Assembly: GCF_003569005.1 (NCBI RefSeq)
Contig: NZ_BCUR01000001.1
Span: forward strand, 997,893 to 1,061,892
Direction of reading: 5' to 3'
Source of the DNA: Vibrio superstes
GTDB taxonomy: Bacteria; Pseudomonadota; Gammaproteobacteria; Enterobacterales; Vibrionaceae
Length of the DNA stretch: 64,000 bases
Shown here: positions 20,711 to 28,977 of the stretch, piece by piece
How positions within the stretch are numbered: the stretch's first letter is position 1
How the letters are laid out: every line of letters starts with the position of its first letter
Made by a program: the position numbers and the translations under genes
Notes under the pieces: model-generated
The model's database searches: none
What the model saw: only the letters and a program-made list of their open reading frames with translations
What the model was told of the DNA's origin: nothing

Positions 20711-21298
20711 ATGAACCCTGAATTACCGTTTTACGCTTCTATCACAATAGGCCCACAACTTAAAAAGAGCTTAGCCTGTCTTTGCTTAGTGCTTTTAAGC
20801 GCCGAATTACCTGCCAAGCAATTAAATATTGGTTTGGGCTACGGTCCGCAGGTGGGGAAAAATGTTGATCGACAAAATAACGCAGTGTTTGATCTAAGCT
20901 ACACCTTTTGGGACCAGCGTTTTGGTAAAAATGAAAACTGGCAATTATTACTCGGTGTAGGCTATAGCCACTTGGTTAGCGATGTAGAGCAAAATAACAA
21001 AGTTGATGTTTATTCCGTATTGCCGACCATCCGTTACAACTTTACACCTCGCGACAACTTTGACCCATACATTGGCTTCACCGCTGGGCCATCAATCATG
21101 TCATCCAATAAGTTGGGCTATCAAGAGCAAGGCTCACGGTTTCTATTTAATGACTTTGTCAGCTTGGGTGCCTATTTTGGTGAGAATAGGCAGTGGGAGG
21201 TTAGCTTTGCATGGCGTCATCTTTCAAACGCAGATTTATATCTTCCTAATCCGGGGTTTGATGTGCCTTTTAGCATTAGCTTAGGTCGTAAGTTTTAG
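20711..21298 (+). CDS. PagL-like lipid A 3-O-deacylase (outer membrane)
   Basis: 195 residues: a hydrophobic signal segment (~18-35), then alternating beta-strand sequence ending in aromatic Phe (GRKF), as for outer-membrane barrels. The catalytic motif of PagL is visible near the C-terminus: WRHLSNADLYLPNPGFD with His170-Leu-Ser172-Asn. PagL removes the 3-linked acyl chain from lipid A and so remodels the outer membrane. GAGGT precedes the ATG. It shares an operator motif with the downstream secreted hydrolase gene. Confidence 0.85.
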   Translation: MNPELPFYASITIGPQLKKSLACLCLVLLSAELPAKQLNIGLGYGPQVGKNVDRQNNAVFDLSYTFWDQRFGKNENWQLLLGVGYSHLVSDVEQNNKVDVYSVLPTIRYNFTPRDNFDPYIGFTAGPSIMSSNKLGYQEQGSRFLFNDFVSLGAYFGENRQWEVSFAWRHLSNADLYLPNPGFDVPFSISLGRKF

Positions 21299-21332
21299 TT
21301 TGTTCATAAAGCGAAATCAATGAAGTTGAGAG

Positions 21333-21345
21333 TTCATATTATGAA
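21333..21345. promoter_or_regulatory. 13-bp palindrome TTCATATTATGAA, copy 2
   Basis: Identical to 20637-20649, with an extra half site TTAATATGAA at 21358-21367. It lies about 100 bases before the serine hydrolase start. Confidence 0.65.
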
Positions 21346-21447
21346 ATCATCATTGCTTAATATGAACTCATAGAAACACAAACTTTACGACTTGAGGACC
21401 AAGTTGTTAACCCTAGGCAGGATTGGCCAAACGAATAGGTAAATACC

Positions 21448-22638
21448 ATGAAAAATCACAAGGCTTTTAAATCTCAGTTATTGGCGAGCATTGTTGCCGG
21501 CTTCATTTTTAGCGCTAATGTTAGTGCTGCACCCTCTAACCAAGTGCCACTAAATATTGATACTTGGCAACAGCAGCGTGCTGAGGGTCTGGTGAGCTTG
21601 CCATCAATCACCCCGAATGTAATGGCGGTAAATGCGCAAGACACCTTCAGCATCAATCACCAAAAGCGTGATTATGAACTTCACGAAATAGACTCAGTCG
21701 CGAGAATAATGAGCCACCCAGCGGTCGCAAGCATCGTGGTAATGAATACCCACGGCGATGTGATGCTAGAGCACTATCACGACAGTGACCGAAACAGCAC
21801 TTACTCTGACCAGTCTTCGACTAAATCAATGGGATATATATTGTTGAATCGTGCGCTTAAAGCTAAACAAATTAGCTTGACCGATAAGGTAGAAGACTAC
21901 TTACCAGAGATCGGAGCAGGCTTTAGAGGTCGCACTGTAGCGGATGTGGCTAACATGGCTGTTAATCACAGCATTTCTGAATTAGCCGCATATACCGGTG
22001 ACGAAGAGGCCCTGAAGATGTTCGATGAAGATGAACGTGTCATTGGCCTGCAACGTAACGACGAGCGTAAAACTCTACGTCAATTTGCAAGTGAAATAGG
22101 AAAAATGGGCAACAGCAATGAATGGCATGGAGAGAATGCCAACTACGCTACTATCAATACCAATGTGCTAATGCTGATCCTAAAGGCAGCAACAAATACT
22201 CCAGCGGATCAGTTGGTACGTGAACTAATGCATGATATTGGTGGAGAAAGAACAGTCTATATGGGTACTGATTTTGAAGGAGTCCCAATGATTGGCGCCT
22301 CATTAATGTCTGCCAGTCTAGACTTTGCTCGCTACGGCCGATTGCTACTTGAAGACAGTAACGCTGCTAAACAGGATATTAAGCAGTCTGTAAAAGATGG
22401 TGAAGTGGTACCTGCGGAACTGACTGGTGTTGAGTCTCGCTACTACAAATCAGCCATAATGAATGAGTACGGTTTAGGCCACAGTGGCTGGGGCGGTCAA
22501 CTTATTTGGGCAGACCCTGAGTCTGGCACAATTATCGCAATCAATAGCCGAATTGCCAGCGAACTGCCTGCTCCATATGAGCATTTCAATAAGCTCTACC
22601 AAGCGGCTTACGACATTATCGAGCAACAACGTCAATAG
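21448..22638 (+). CDS. Secreted beta-lactamase-type serine hydrolase
   Basis: 396 residues with a signal peptide (cleavage around NVSA-A, residue 27). The class C beta-lactamase/penicillin-binding fold is indicated by the S-x-x-K motif Ser123-Ser-Thr-Lys126 (DQSSTKSMGY), a Tyr-containing second motif (NYATIN), and HSGWGGQ as the third motif. Family members are esterases, peptidases or amidases; beta-lactam resistance is not implied. It lies 150 bases after the PagL-like gene with a matching operator between them, so the two likely respond to the same XRE regulator. Confidence 0.85.
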   Translation: MKNHKAFKSQLLASIVAGFIFSANVSAAPSNQVPLNIDTWQQQRAEGLVSLPSITPNVMAVNAQDTFSINHQKRDYELHEIDSVARIMSHPAVASIVVMNTHGDVMLEHYHDSDRNSTYSDQSSTKSMGYILLNRALKAKQISLTDKVEDYLPEIGAGFRGRTVADVANMAVNHSISELAAYTGDEEALKMFDEDERVIGLQRNDERKTLRQFASEIGKMGNSNEWHGENANYATINTNVLMLILKAATNTPADQLVRELMHDIGGERTVYMGTDFEGVPMIGASLMSASLDFARYGRLLLEDSNAAKQDIKQSVKDGEVVPAELTGVESRYYKSAIMNEYGLGHSGWGGQLIWADPESGTIIAINSRIASELPAPYEHFNKLYQAAYDIIEQQRQ

Positions 22639-22653
22639 GTCCGGGAAAACATT

Positions 22654-23055
22654 ATGAATCAGCAAGAGTTCAATAATTATCTTCGACTTAAAACGACAAT
22701 TGTTAGAAGTGTATTAGTAGCGATGATGGTTATGTTTGCGTCATCCTTCGCAGTGCAAGCCAATGAACCGAAACCACAAACTGATGAAGAGTACGCCATG
22801 GTGATAGCAAGAGGAAAGCTACTAAACATCACTAAATGGAAGGTTGAGGTCGATTTTGGACAGAAATTAGAAATCGGATTTAAAAACAAAGATTTATTAC
22901 GAGATGACGAGGGTAAGGTGATTGATTTTAACTCACCAATGGACGCGCTAAATTACCTGAACCAATCGGGCTGGGTATTGGTCACAGCCAATACCAGTGG
23001 TGACCAGTTTTCAGCGATCATGAAACGTAGCAAAATCACAGATAATGAATCTTAA
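22654..23055 (+). CDS. Exported small protein of unknown function
   Basis: 133 residues: hydrophilic start, one hydrophobic segment (~16-34, ending SSFAVQA, a likely signal peptidase site), then a compact domain with DALNYLNQSGWVLV, reminiscent of short DUF4177-like folds. It starts 16 bases after the serine hydrolase stop and ends at a clear terminator, so it is the second gene of that operon. I do not recognise a function. Confidence 0.7.
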   Translation: MNQQEFNNYLRLKTTIVRSVLVAMMVMFASSFAVQANEPKPQTDEEYAMVIARGKLLNITKWKVEVDFGQKLEIGFKNKDLLRDDEGKVIDFNSPMDALNYLNQSGWVLVTANTSGDQFSAIMKRSKITDNES

Positions 23056-23131
23056 TCAAATGGACTTTGAGTATTACGCAGTAGAAAGCCTGTCCATCTG
23101 TACTATTTAGACTTCATCAGTAACCGATTAG

Positions 23132-23169
23132 AGCGCACATACAAAGAAACATAGTATGTGCGCTTTTTG
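23132..23169 (+). terminator. Terminator of the serine hydrolase operon
   Basis: 11-bp perfect stem AGCGCACATAC/GTATGTGCGCT followed by TTTTTGG. Confidence 0.9.
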
Positions 23170-23331
23170 GTTCGGAGTGCCCAGCAAGTTTCTGCTCTCA
23201 TAAGCCTCTGTTCCCTGAGTAATCTAGACAAACTATCTATTAAACCTGACGTTATTACAATACGGAACAGACAATGGAGCAAAGACGTTTTAGAGCAATG
23301 GCACTAAGGCGGTAATGTCCCAAAGCGACTC

Positions 23332-23367
23332 TGTCATTACTGCTGTCATTACTGCTGTCATTACTGC
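23332..23367. repeat. Three tandem copies of a 12-mer
   Basis: TGTCATTACTGC is repeated three times without interruption, in a 450-bp gene-free stretch (23170-23624). Function unknown. Confidence 0.8.
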
Positions 23368-23624
23368 GGTAACTCACTTTTGGACAGAACTTTGCCAGCC
23401 ACTTTCCTAAATTAGCAATTCATGAATAACTACAGGTATGAGAAAATCACTTAATTAAATTTACTTTATCGAGGATAAGTGAAAAATATTCGACATGGAA
23501 TGCTTTGCTATAATTCGAAAGAGAAGTTTACCTTTTAAGTCCTTATTGGTGCTTCTTTGTAATTTCGAAAAGGTGTTGATATGAACCCGTAAACTATCTA
23601 ACACCAGTGAATAGAGTGAGTTTT

Positions 23625-23984
23625 ATGAAATATGAGTTGACCACTATTCGTGATACAAAAATCACACTGTCGGTATGTGTGGCTGGAGATGACTTGAGTT
23701 TGACCCTTTATGGTGGAGAGAAAGGTCATATCGGAGCTGTGACATTAGGGTATGCGCATAACGGCAAAGTCAATTACGAGACATTGTCGGTGCCAGAACA
23801 TAAAGAGCACTTTCTAACTAGAAACTTGATTGAGTATGTTGTTCCTCAATACGCTAAAACCTGTGTGATTAGTTGCGGAATACACTGGGATAATATTACC
23901 CAAGATGAAATAGAACAATCAGTACAAGATAGTATTAAGCTTGTGAGTCGCTATCTGAATGATCTTGAAAATACGCTACAGTAA
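23625..23984 (+). CDS. lpdD: LpdD-like prenylated-flavin chaperone (decarboxylase subunit D)
   Basis: 119 residues matching the small subunit D of gallate/protocatechuate decarboxylases: GGEKGHIGAVTLGYA in the first half and CGIHWDNITQDEI near the end. LpdD-type proteins assist loading of prenylated FMN into the UbiD-type decarboxylase. The start is ATG 23625 with GAGTGAG upstream; a GTG at 23607 is less likely. Its 3' end overlaps the convergent LysR gene by 50 bases. The partner ubiX- and ubiD-like genes lie beyond that LysR gene. Confidence 0.8.
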   Translation: MKYELTTIRDTKITLSVCVAGDDLSLTLYGGEKGHIGAVTLGYAHNGKVNYETLSVPEHKEHFLTRNLIEYVVPQYAKTCVISCGIHWDNITQDEIEQSVQDSIKLVSRYLNDLENTLQ

Positions 23985-24834
23985 AATCAATGAGTGCTCT
24001 CAAAGCAGCTGGGATGTTACTTCTACTACGATAAATTGCACTCACTGGTATGGAAGAGTGATCGTTCAAGAGAGTAATTTTTTGAAACTTCGTGTGATCG
24101 AAACCATTGCGCAGTAAAAGTGTAGGTAAATAAGAGTAACCTTCATAGTTATATAAAGACTCTAGAATTAGGTCTGCGTTGTTTACAACTACTTGTTTGT
24201 CTAAAAATTTATTTAGTGTAATCCTTTCATTATCCTGACTAATTACACTATATGTGAGCCCCTTTCTTGCAGCAATAAAATGCTTGCTATCAAAATACTC
24301 TTGAGTAATTGAGTATGCATTTCCGTCATTTATCGCTATTAATGACATTTCTAATTCGGTGATTTTTCGACTGATCATATCTTGTGACGCAGGTGTACCA
24401 ATGATGAACGATAGGTCCATATTCTCAGGAAGCTCATTTTTATAATAATTAGTATCTACTTCGATATTTATAGTGGGATACTTTTTGTTGAACTCGGTGA
24501 GTACTTTAACCATTGCTTCGCGGTAGAAAAAAGCCGGCATGGATACGAGTAAGTTGCCGGTTATAGTAGCATTGTTAAGGAGTAGCTTATCTAGGCTGTC
24601 CCGAATATCTGAAAAAGGCTGTGCGAGCGATGAATAAAATTTTCTGCCCTCTTTTGTTAATACTAATTGTCGACCGTTGCGACTAAACAACTCTACCTTC
24701 AACTCATCTTCCAACAGGGCGATTCTTCGGCTGATTGTCGTTGCCGATAAATTATGCTTGTTAGACAGTTTAGTAATAGAACCGTATTCAACTACCAGTA
24801 GAAAATAATTCAAATCGTCGAAAAGTGACTTCAT
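23935..24834 (-). CDS. LysR-family regulator of the decarboxylase cluster
   Basis: 299 residues; N-terminal helix-turn-helix (GSITKLSNKHNLSATTISRRIALLEDEL, ~18-45) and effector domain (~85-290). Start at ATG 24834 with TAGGAGT upstream; the longer frame from 24858 is less likely. It is divergent from ubiX/ubiD and convergent with lpdD. By analogy with LysR regulators beside tannin/gallate decarboxylase genes it probably senses a phenolic acid and activates the divergent operon. Confidence 0.9.
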   Translation of the reverse strand: MKSLFDDLNYFLLVVEYGSITKLSNKHNLSATTISRRIALLEDELKVELFSRNGRQLVLTKEGRKFYSSLAQPFSDIRDSLDKLLLNNATITGNLLVSMPAFFYREAMVKVLTEFNKKYPTINIEVDTNYYKNELPENMDLSFIIGTPASQDMISRKITELEMSLIAINDGNAYSITQEYFDSKHFIAARKGLTYSVISQDNERITLNKFLDKQVVVNNADLILESLYNYEGYSYLPTLLLRNGFDHTKFQKITLLNDHSSIPVSAIYRSRSNIPAALRALIDFTVAYFQDHSDSDSQA

Positions 24835-24956
24835 ATTAACTCCTATGACCAAATACAAAATTTAAGCGACAATCACATCTAAATCAATCATATAGGGCCT
24901 ATTTCTCTACTTAGGTGCATTTCTTTTATATTTACACACTCTAAATTATCAATCTA

Positions 24957-24982
24957 TTACTATGTCATTTTTGACATAGTAA
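24957..24982. promoter_or_regulatory. Perfect inverted repeat between lysR and ubiX
   Basis: TTACTATGTCA, loop TTTT, TGACATAGTAA: 11-bp arms. It sits in the middle of the divergent control region, 148 bases before ubiX, as expected of a LysR recognition site. Confidence 0.6.
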
Positions 24983-25129
24983 CCCCCATCTTTGTGTCTT
25001 AAATTTGGAAAAACCTTATGCAAGAATGCACGCAAATCAATTGCATAGTTAAGAGCCTATTCGTTTACAAAGATTAAGCGAATAAGCATCACTCTTAGTT
25101 TAACCATTTTATTAGTTGGAAAGGTTCAT

Positions 25130-25693
25130 ATGAAACGTTTAGTCGTAGGTATAACAGGAGCATCGGGTGTCATTTATGGAGTGAAGATATTAGAGATACT
25201 AAAAGATATCCCAGATGTTGAAACACATTTAGTTATGAGTCCTTCAGCGAAAGTTAACCTCAAACTAGAGACTGACTACAGCGAGGAATATGTATTAAGC
25301 CTGGCCGATAAAGTACATAGCCATAAAAACCAAGCCGCATCTATCTCTAGCGGTTCCTTCAAAACAGACGGCATGATTATCGCTCCATGTTCGATGAAAA
25401 CCTTATCGGCTGTTGTGAACTCTTACGCAGATACCTTGGTCGCAAGAGCTGCAGATGTCGTTCTTAAAGAACGTCGTAAATTAGTCCTTATGACAAGAGA
25501 GACCCCAATGCACGTAGGTCATTGCAAATTGGTGTACGAGGCTGCAATGCTTGGAGCCATCATTTGTCCTCCTGTTCCGGCTTTCTATGCAAGACCAAAA
25601 ACTATTGAAGAAGTAATTACGCACACGGTTGTTCGAGTTTTAGATCTGTTTGATATCGAACTCAACACTATTAACCGTTGGTCGGGAAAATAA
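25130..25693 (+). CDS. lpdB: UbiX-like flavin prenyltransferase (LpdB type)
   Basis: 187 residues. UbiX enzymes join dimethylallyl phosphate to FMN, making the prenylated FMN used by UbiD decarboxylases. Seen: VVGITGASGVIYG (flavin site), APCSMKTLSAV, RERRKLVLMTRETPMH region with the conserved Arg-Glu. GGAAAGG precedes the ATG. It is followed by the ubiD-like gene after 24 bases, so this copy serves that decarboxylase and is not the housekeeping ubiquinone gene. Confidence 0.93.
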   Translation: MKRLVVGITGASGVIYGVKILEILKDIPDVETHLVMSPSAKVNLKLETDYSEEYVLSLADKVHSHKNQAASISSGSFKTDGMIIAPCSMKTLSAVVNSYADTLVARAADVVLKERRKLVLMTRETPMHVGHCKLVYEAAMLGAIICPPVPAFYARPKTIEEVITHTVVRVLDLFDIELNTINRWSGK

Positions 25694-25717
25694 ATTTTTA
25701 GCATACGAGGAAATAAT

Positions 25718-27247
25718 ATGAAAACGCAGCTTAACAGAGACGCTATTCCTAAATCTTATCGTGAATATTTAGACAGAATGAAACAAGCCGGTGAAATGGT
25801 AGAAATTAATGACGAAGTTGATTGGTATCTTGAAATGGGCGCAATTTACCGCTTAAGTAATGAGACTCACGCACCAGGCGCTATTTTCAATAATATTAAA
25901 GACTGCCCAAAAGGTTTTAGGGCTGCAGATTTTGGTATGTCTAAGAGTAATACTCCAGGACGCCCATGGGCTCGATTGGCTATTATGCTCGGATTACCCC
26001 CTGAATCAGGTCTTATGGAGATCCAAGCAGCTTACCTGGAAGCAATAGAGACAGGTGAACGCCACGACCCGATTCTACTTGAAAGCTCGCAAGCCCCATG
26101 CAAACAAAACATTTGGATGGGCGATGATATTGATTTGACTAAATTTCCTGCACCCATTGGGCATGATGGTGACGGTGGTCGTTATATCCAAACTGCAGGT
26201 CTGAATATTGTACAAACGCCCAATGGTGAATGGACTAATTGGTCTACAAATAGAGCAATGATTGTAAATAAAAATACCATGACTGGTCTTTGGATACCTT
26301 CTCAACATAACGGAATGATCCACCAAATGTGGACAAAAGAGGGGAAAGATACTCCATTTGCTATTGCTCTTGGTGTTAGTGCAGCAGCTGTGACCCAAGC
26401 AGGCGCTCGTTGCCCTGATTGGGTGGACGAATACGACTATGTAAGCCGTCTATTAGATGCCCCATTAGAGATGGTCAAGTGTGAAACAAACGATTTATTA
26501 GTACCCGCCGATGCAGAGATCGTCATTGAAGGGTACGTATCCAAAGATGAATGGGAAGTCGAGGGGCCGTTTGGAGAGTTTCCTGGCTATATGAGTGAAC
26601 AAACTGACAGAGCACCTCGCCAGATAATTACGGCTATTACATTTCGTAATGACCCTATCTTACCAATTTGTTTACCTGGTGTACCCTTAGATAGTGGTCA
26701 CGTTAGCATGAGCTTCTTTGGCTCCACTGATGCAGTAATAGCCATGCGAAAATCTGGTTTCCCAGTTATAGACTCGATTAGTATGTTTGAATCAGCCAAT
26801 CATTGGCAGGTTTTTAGAGTAAAGGATGACTGGCACAAAATTACAGGATTAACGATTAATGATTTTGTAAATCAGTTCGCAGACACGTACTGGGGGCAGC
26901 ATGTTGGGGGTAGAACTAAGCTCTTGTTAGTGGGTGAGGATATAGATCCAAGTGACGTTGATAAAGTAGTTTGGGCCTTCGCAACTCGTAATCACCCGAC
27001 TGAAGGAACGTACCATTTTCCCCAAATCGCGAGAATGGGGACGGGTCTTGAGTATTACCATACAACAGAGGAACTTCTTAAACACCGTGGTGGGTTGGTT
27101 ATTTATAGCTGTCTTGAATTACCTGAGCGCGTAGGATTAAGCAAAAAAGGTGTTCTATCTTTTGAGGAAAATTTCCCTATTCCTGTAAAAAACAAGGTAC
27201 TCAACAACTGGTCAAAATGGGGATTTGATAAACCAAAATCCAAATAA
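25718..27247 (+). CDS. lpdC: UbiD-family hydroxyarylic acid decarboxylase (LpdC type)
   Basis: 509 residues, within the size range of gallate/protocatechuate/4-hydroxybenzoate decarboxylases. Seen: GRPWARLAIMLGL, IVNKNTMTGLWIPSQHNGMIHQMW (metal/flavin region) and EVEGPFGEFPGYMS with the conserved acid residues of UbiD. Uses prenylated FMN and Mn2+/K+ to remove CO2 from a phenolic acid, cytoplasmic. The three-part lpdB-lpdC-lpdD complement indicates the LpdC subgroup rather than UbiD proper. Exact substrate (gallate, protocatechuate, other) is not determined. Confidence 0.9.
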   Translation: MKTQLNRDAIPKSYREYLDRMKQAGEMVEINDEVDWYLEMGAIYRLSNETHAPGAIFNNIKDCPKGFRAADFGMSKSNTPGRPWARLAIMLGLPPESGLMEIQAAYLEAIETGERHDPILLESSQAPCKQNIWMGDDIDLTKFPAPIGHDGDGGRYIQTAGLNIVQTPNGEWTNWSTNRAMIVNKNTMTGLWIPSQHNGMIHQMWTKEGKDTPFAIALGVSAAAVTQAGARCPDWVDEYDYVSRLLDAPLEMVKCETNDLLVPADAEIVIEGYVSKDEWEVEGPFGEFPGYMSEQTDRAPRQIITAITFRNDPILPICLPGVPLDSGHVSMSFFGSTDAVIAMRKSGFPVIDSISMFESANHWQVFRVKDDWHKITGLTINDFVNQFADTYWGQHVGGRTKLLLVGEDIDPSDVDKVVWAFATRNHPTEGTYHFPQIARMGTGLEYYHTTEELLKHRGGLVIYSCLELPERVGLSKKGVLSFEENFPIPVKNKVLNNWSKWGFDKPKSK

Positions 27248-27269
27248 TAGTCTAGTTAATGGAAGGTTC

Positions 27270-27341
27270 TGGTATCGAGTTTGCTAATTGCTGCTGGAGT
27301 TGAGATGAGTGATGAAGGTTGTTCAGTTATACTCGATGCCA
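27270..27341 (+). terminator. Possible terminator hairpin after the ubiD-like gene
   Basis: CTGGTATCGAGT (from 27269) pairs with ACTCGATGCCAG (to 27342) with one wobble, followed by TTTATCTTT. The loop is about 50 bases, long for a terminator, so confidence is low. Confidence 0.35.
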
Positions 27342-27392
27342 GTTTATCTTTGGAACATTCCTGGTGCTTGGTTCGTCAACATACTCTCACTA

Positions 27393-27680
27393 AGTTGGAT
27401 GTGTATTGATTGAGAAATTCAGCACTGATTGCAGAGGTTGAAGATATAGAAAAATGTGGTGCTACGAACCTCGTATATCAGAGTTGTGGCACCTTTAGAC
27501 CAGTATTGTACAAGTTGAACAACAATATAATCGTCTTGGTTATGAGGCAGAAGTAACCTATAAAACGAAACTTGAGCATGCTTACAAAACCAATGTGATC
27601 GAGTGCTGGATTTTGTGGCAAAGGGGGGCTTCTATCTACTAGACATTTTGTTAACACGAGTAAACCGTGTAGTGGATGAG
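27393..27680 (+). pseudogene. Degraded coding remnant, unrecognised
   Basis: Codon-like stretches in shifting frames suggest a broken gene: SALIAEVEDIEKCGATNLVYQ, then EQQYNRLGYEAEVTYKT in another frame, then RVLDFVAKGGFYLLDILLTR in a third, ending NRVVDE and TAA near 27680. At least two frameshifts would be needed to rejoin them. Family not identified. It directly precedes the 81-bp repeat copy 2. Confidence 0.4.
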
Positions 27681-27712
27681 TAAATATCGCCAAGTGATTG
27701 GAGTTCCAAGTA

Positions 27713-27793
27713 TTAGGAAAGGTAAGTCAAATTGCGAGAATTGATATCAAGTTTTATCTTGCTCTAGCTTATTTTGGGGCAGAAGTGAGTTAG
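27713..27793. repeat. 81-bp dispersed repeat, copy 2
   Basis: About 90% identical and same orientation as 11684-11764. Here it follows a broken gene, consistent with a mobile element end. The remaining bases to 28034 hold no other recognisable feature. Confidence 0.65.
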
Positions 27794-28034
27794 TGATTTC
27801 GCTCCAACTGGAGTTCAGAGATAATTCTCATGTGTGGTTATGGTGACAAACCACCTGACATCTCCCTTTAGTTCGCTGAACAATAGATATCCTCCTATCA
27901 CATCCTCTTTGAAAGTACTTGGAAAGCCGTACTTTCAAAATCTCGAAGCGAAATAATGAAAAAGGTATAAACAAACATCAGCTATCTCGTTGGTTAACAT
28001 TTCATCTGCAAGCTAATTCATGTATAACGTCCCG

Positions 28035-28925
28035 ATGAAAATACCTAAAAGAATACAGCCCTTAGTTGACGATGGTTTAGTCGACGAGGTGAAAAGCCAA
28101 TTAATGAGTGGCAAAGAGGCTTCAGTGTATGTAGTACGCTGTGGCGAAACTATTCGTTGTGCCAAAGTTTATAAAGAAATAAGCCAACGCAGTTTCAAGA
28201 AGGCTACTGCATATCGCGAAGGCCGGAAGGTACGTAATAGCCGCCGCGATCGAGCGATGGAAAAAGGCTCTGGCTTTGGTCGCGATCAACAAGAAAAAGT
28301 CTGGCAAAGTGCAGAGGTTGATGCCTTGTATAAGCTGGCCGCTGCTGGAGTGAGGGTGCCGGAACCTTATGGTTGCTTTGATGGTGTTTTGCTTATGGAG
28401 TTAGTCACTGATGACGAAGGTTATGTGGCTCCGAGGCTAAATGATGTCGTTATTTCTCCTGAACAAGCCGTTCAAGATCATCAGGTTATGATGGGCTATG
28501 TAGTTAAAATGCTATGCGTCGGTTTGATTCACGGTGATTTGTCTGAGTTCAATGTGCTTGTCGATGAATCTGGCCCCGTGATTATCGATTTGCCACAAGC
28601 GGTAGATGCGGCTGCGAATAATAATGCTGAGTGGATGTTAACCCGTGATGTGAATAACATACGTGATTATTATGCACAGTTTGCGCCTGAACTCCTTTCT
28701 ACTGAGTATGCCAAGGAAATGTGGGCATTGTACGAAAAAGGCGAGTTAAAGCCTGACAGTAAGCTGACGGGTGAATTCAAGGAAGACGAAACCGCGGCTG
28801 ATCTTGATTCCATTATCCAAGAAATAGAATCAGCACGAGCCGAAGAGCTGAACCGTCGAGAGCGCCTTAAGGAAGCCACTGAAGGTGTTGACGACAGTAA
28901 ATTCAATTGGGCTGAGCCCCAATAA
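28035..28925 (+). CDS. RIO1-family serine/threonine kinase
   Basis: About 296 residues. The RIO kinase core is clear: ATP-loop MSGKEASVYVVR, catalytic loop LIHGDLSEFNVLV (Asp and Asn), metal-binding IIDLPQAVD. Bacterial members (PA4780 type) autophosphorylate; physiological target unknown. ATG 28035 begins MKIPKRIQPLVDDGL as in relatives; an in-frame ATG at 28020 adds five residues and cannot be excluded. The highly charged C-terminus (~250-296) is probably flexible. Single-gene unit ending at a bidirectional terminator. Confidence 0.92.
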   Translation: MKIPKRIQPLVDDGLVDEVKSQLMSGKEASVYVVRCGETIRCAKVYKEISQRSFKKATAYREGRKVRNSRRDRAMEKGSGFGRDQQEKVWQSAEVDALYKLAAAGVRVPEPYGCFDGVLLMELVTDDEGYVAPRLNDVVISPEQAVQDHQVMMGYVVKMLCVGLIHGDLSEFNVLVDESGPVIIDLPQAVDAAANNNAEWMLTRDVNNIRDYYAQFAPELLSTEYAKEMWALYEKGELKPDSKLTGEFKEDETAADLDSIIQEIESARAEELNRRERLKEATEGVDDSKFNWAEPQ

Positions 28926-28928
28926 GGA

Positions 28929-28966
28929 AATGCCAAATCACCAGATTCAGTGATTTGGCATTCATT
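28929..28966. terminator. Bidirectional terminator between RIO kinase and GH3 genes
   Basis: 13-bp perfect stem AATGCCAAATCAC/GTGATTTGGCATT between convergent genes. Confidence 0.85.
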
Positions 28967-28977
28967 TATGGGCGGTG

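Noticed and set aside
25860..26398. Overlapping small frames inside the UbiD-like gene
   Set aside because: Alternate-frame shadows without ribosome sites or recognisable products.
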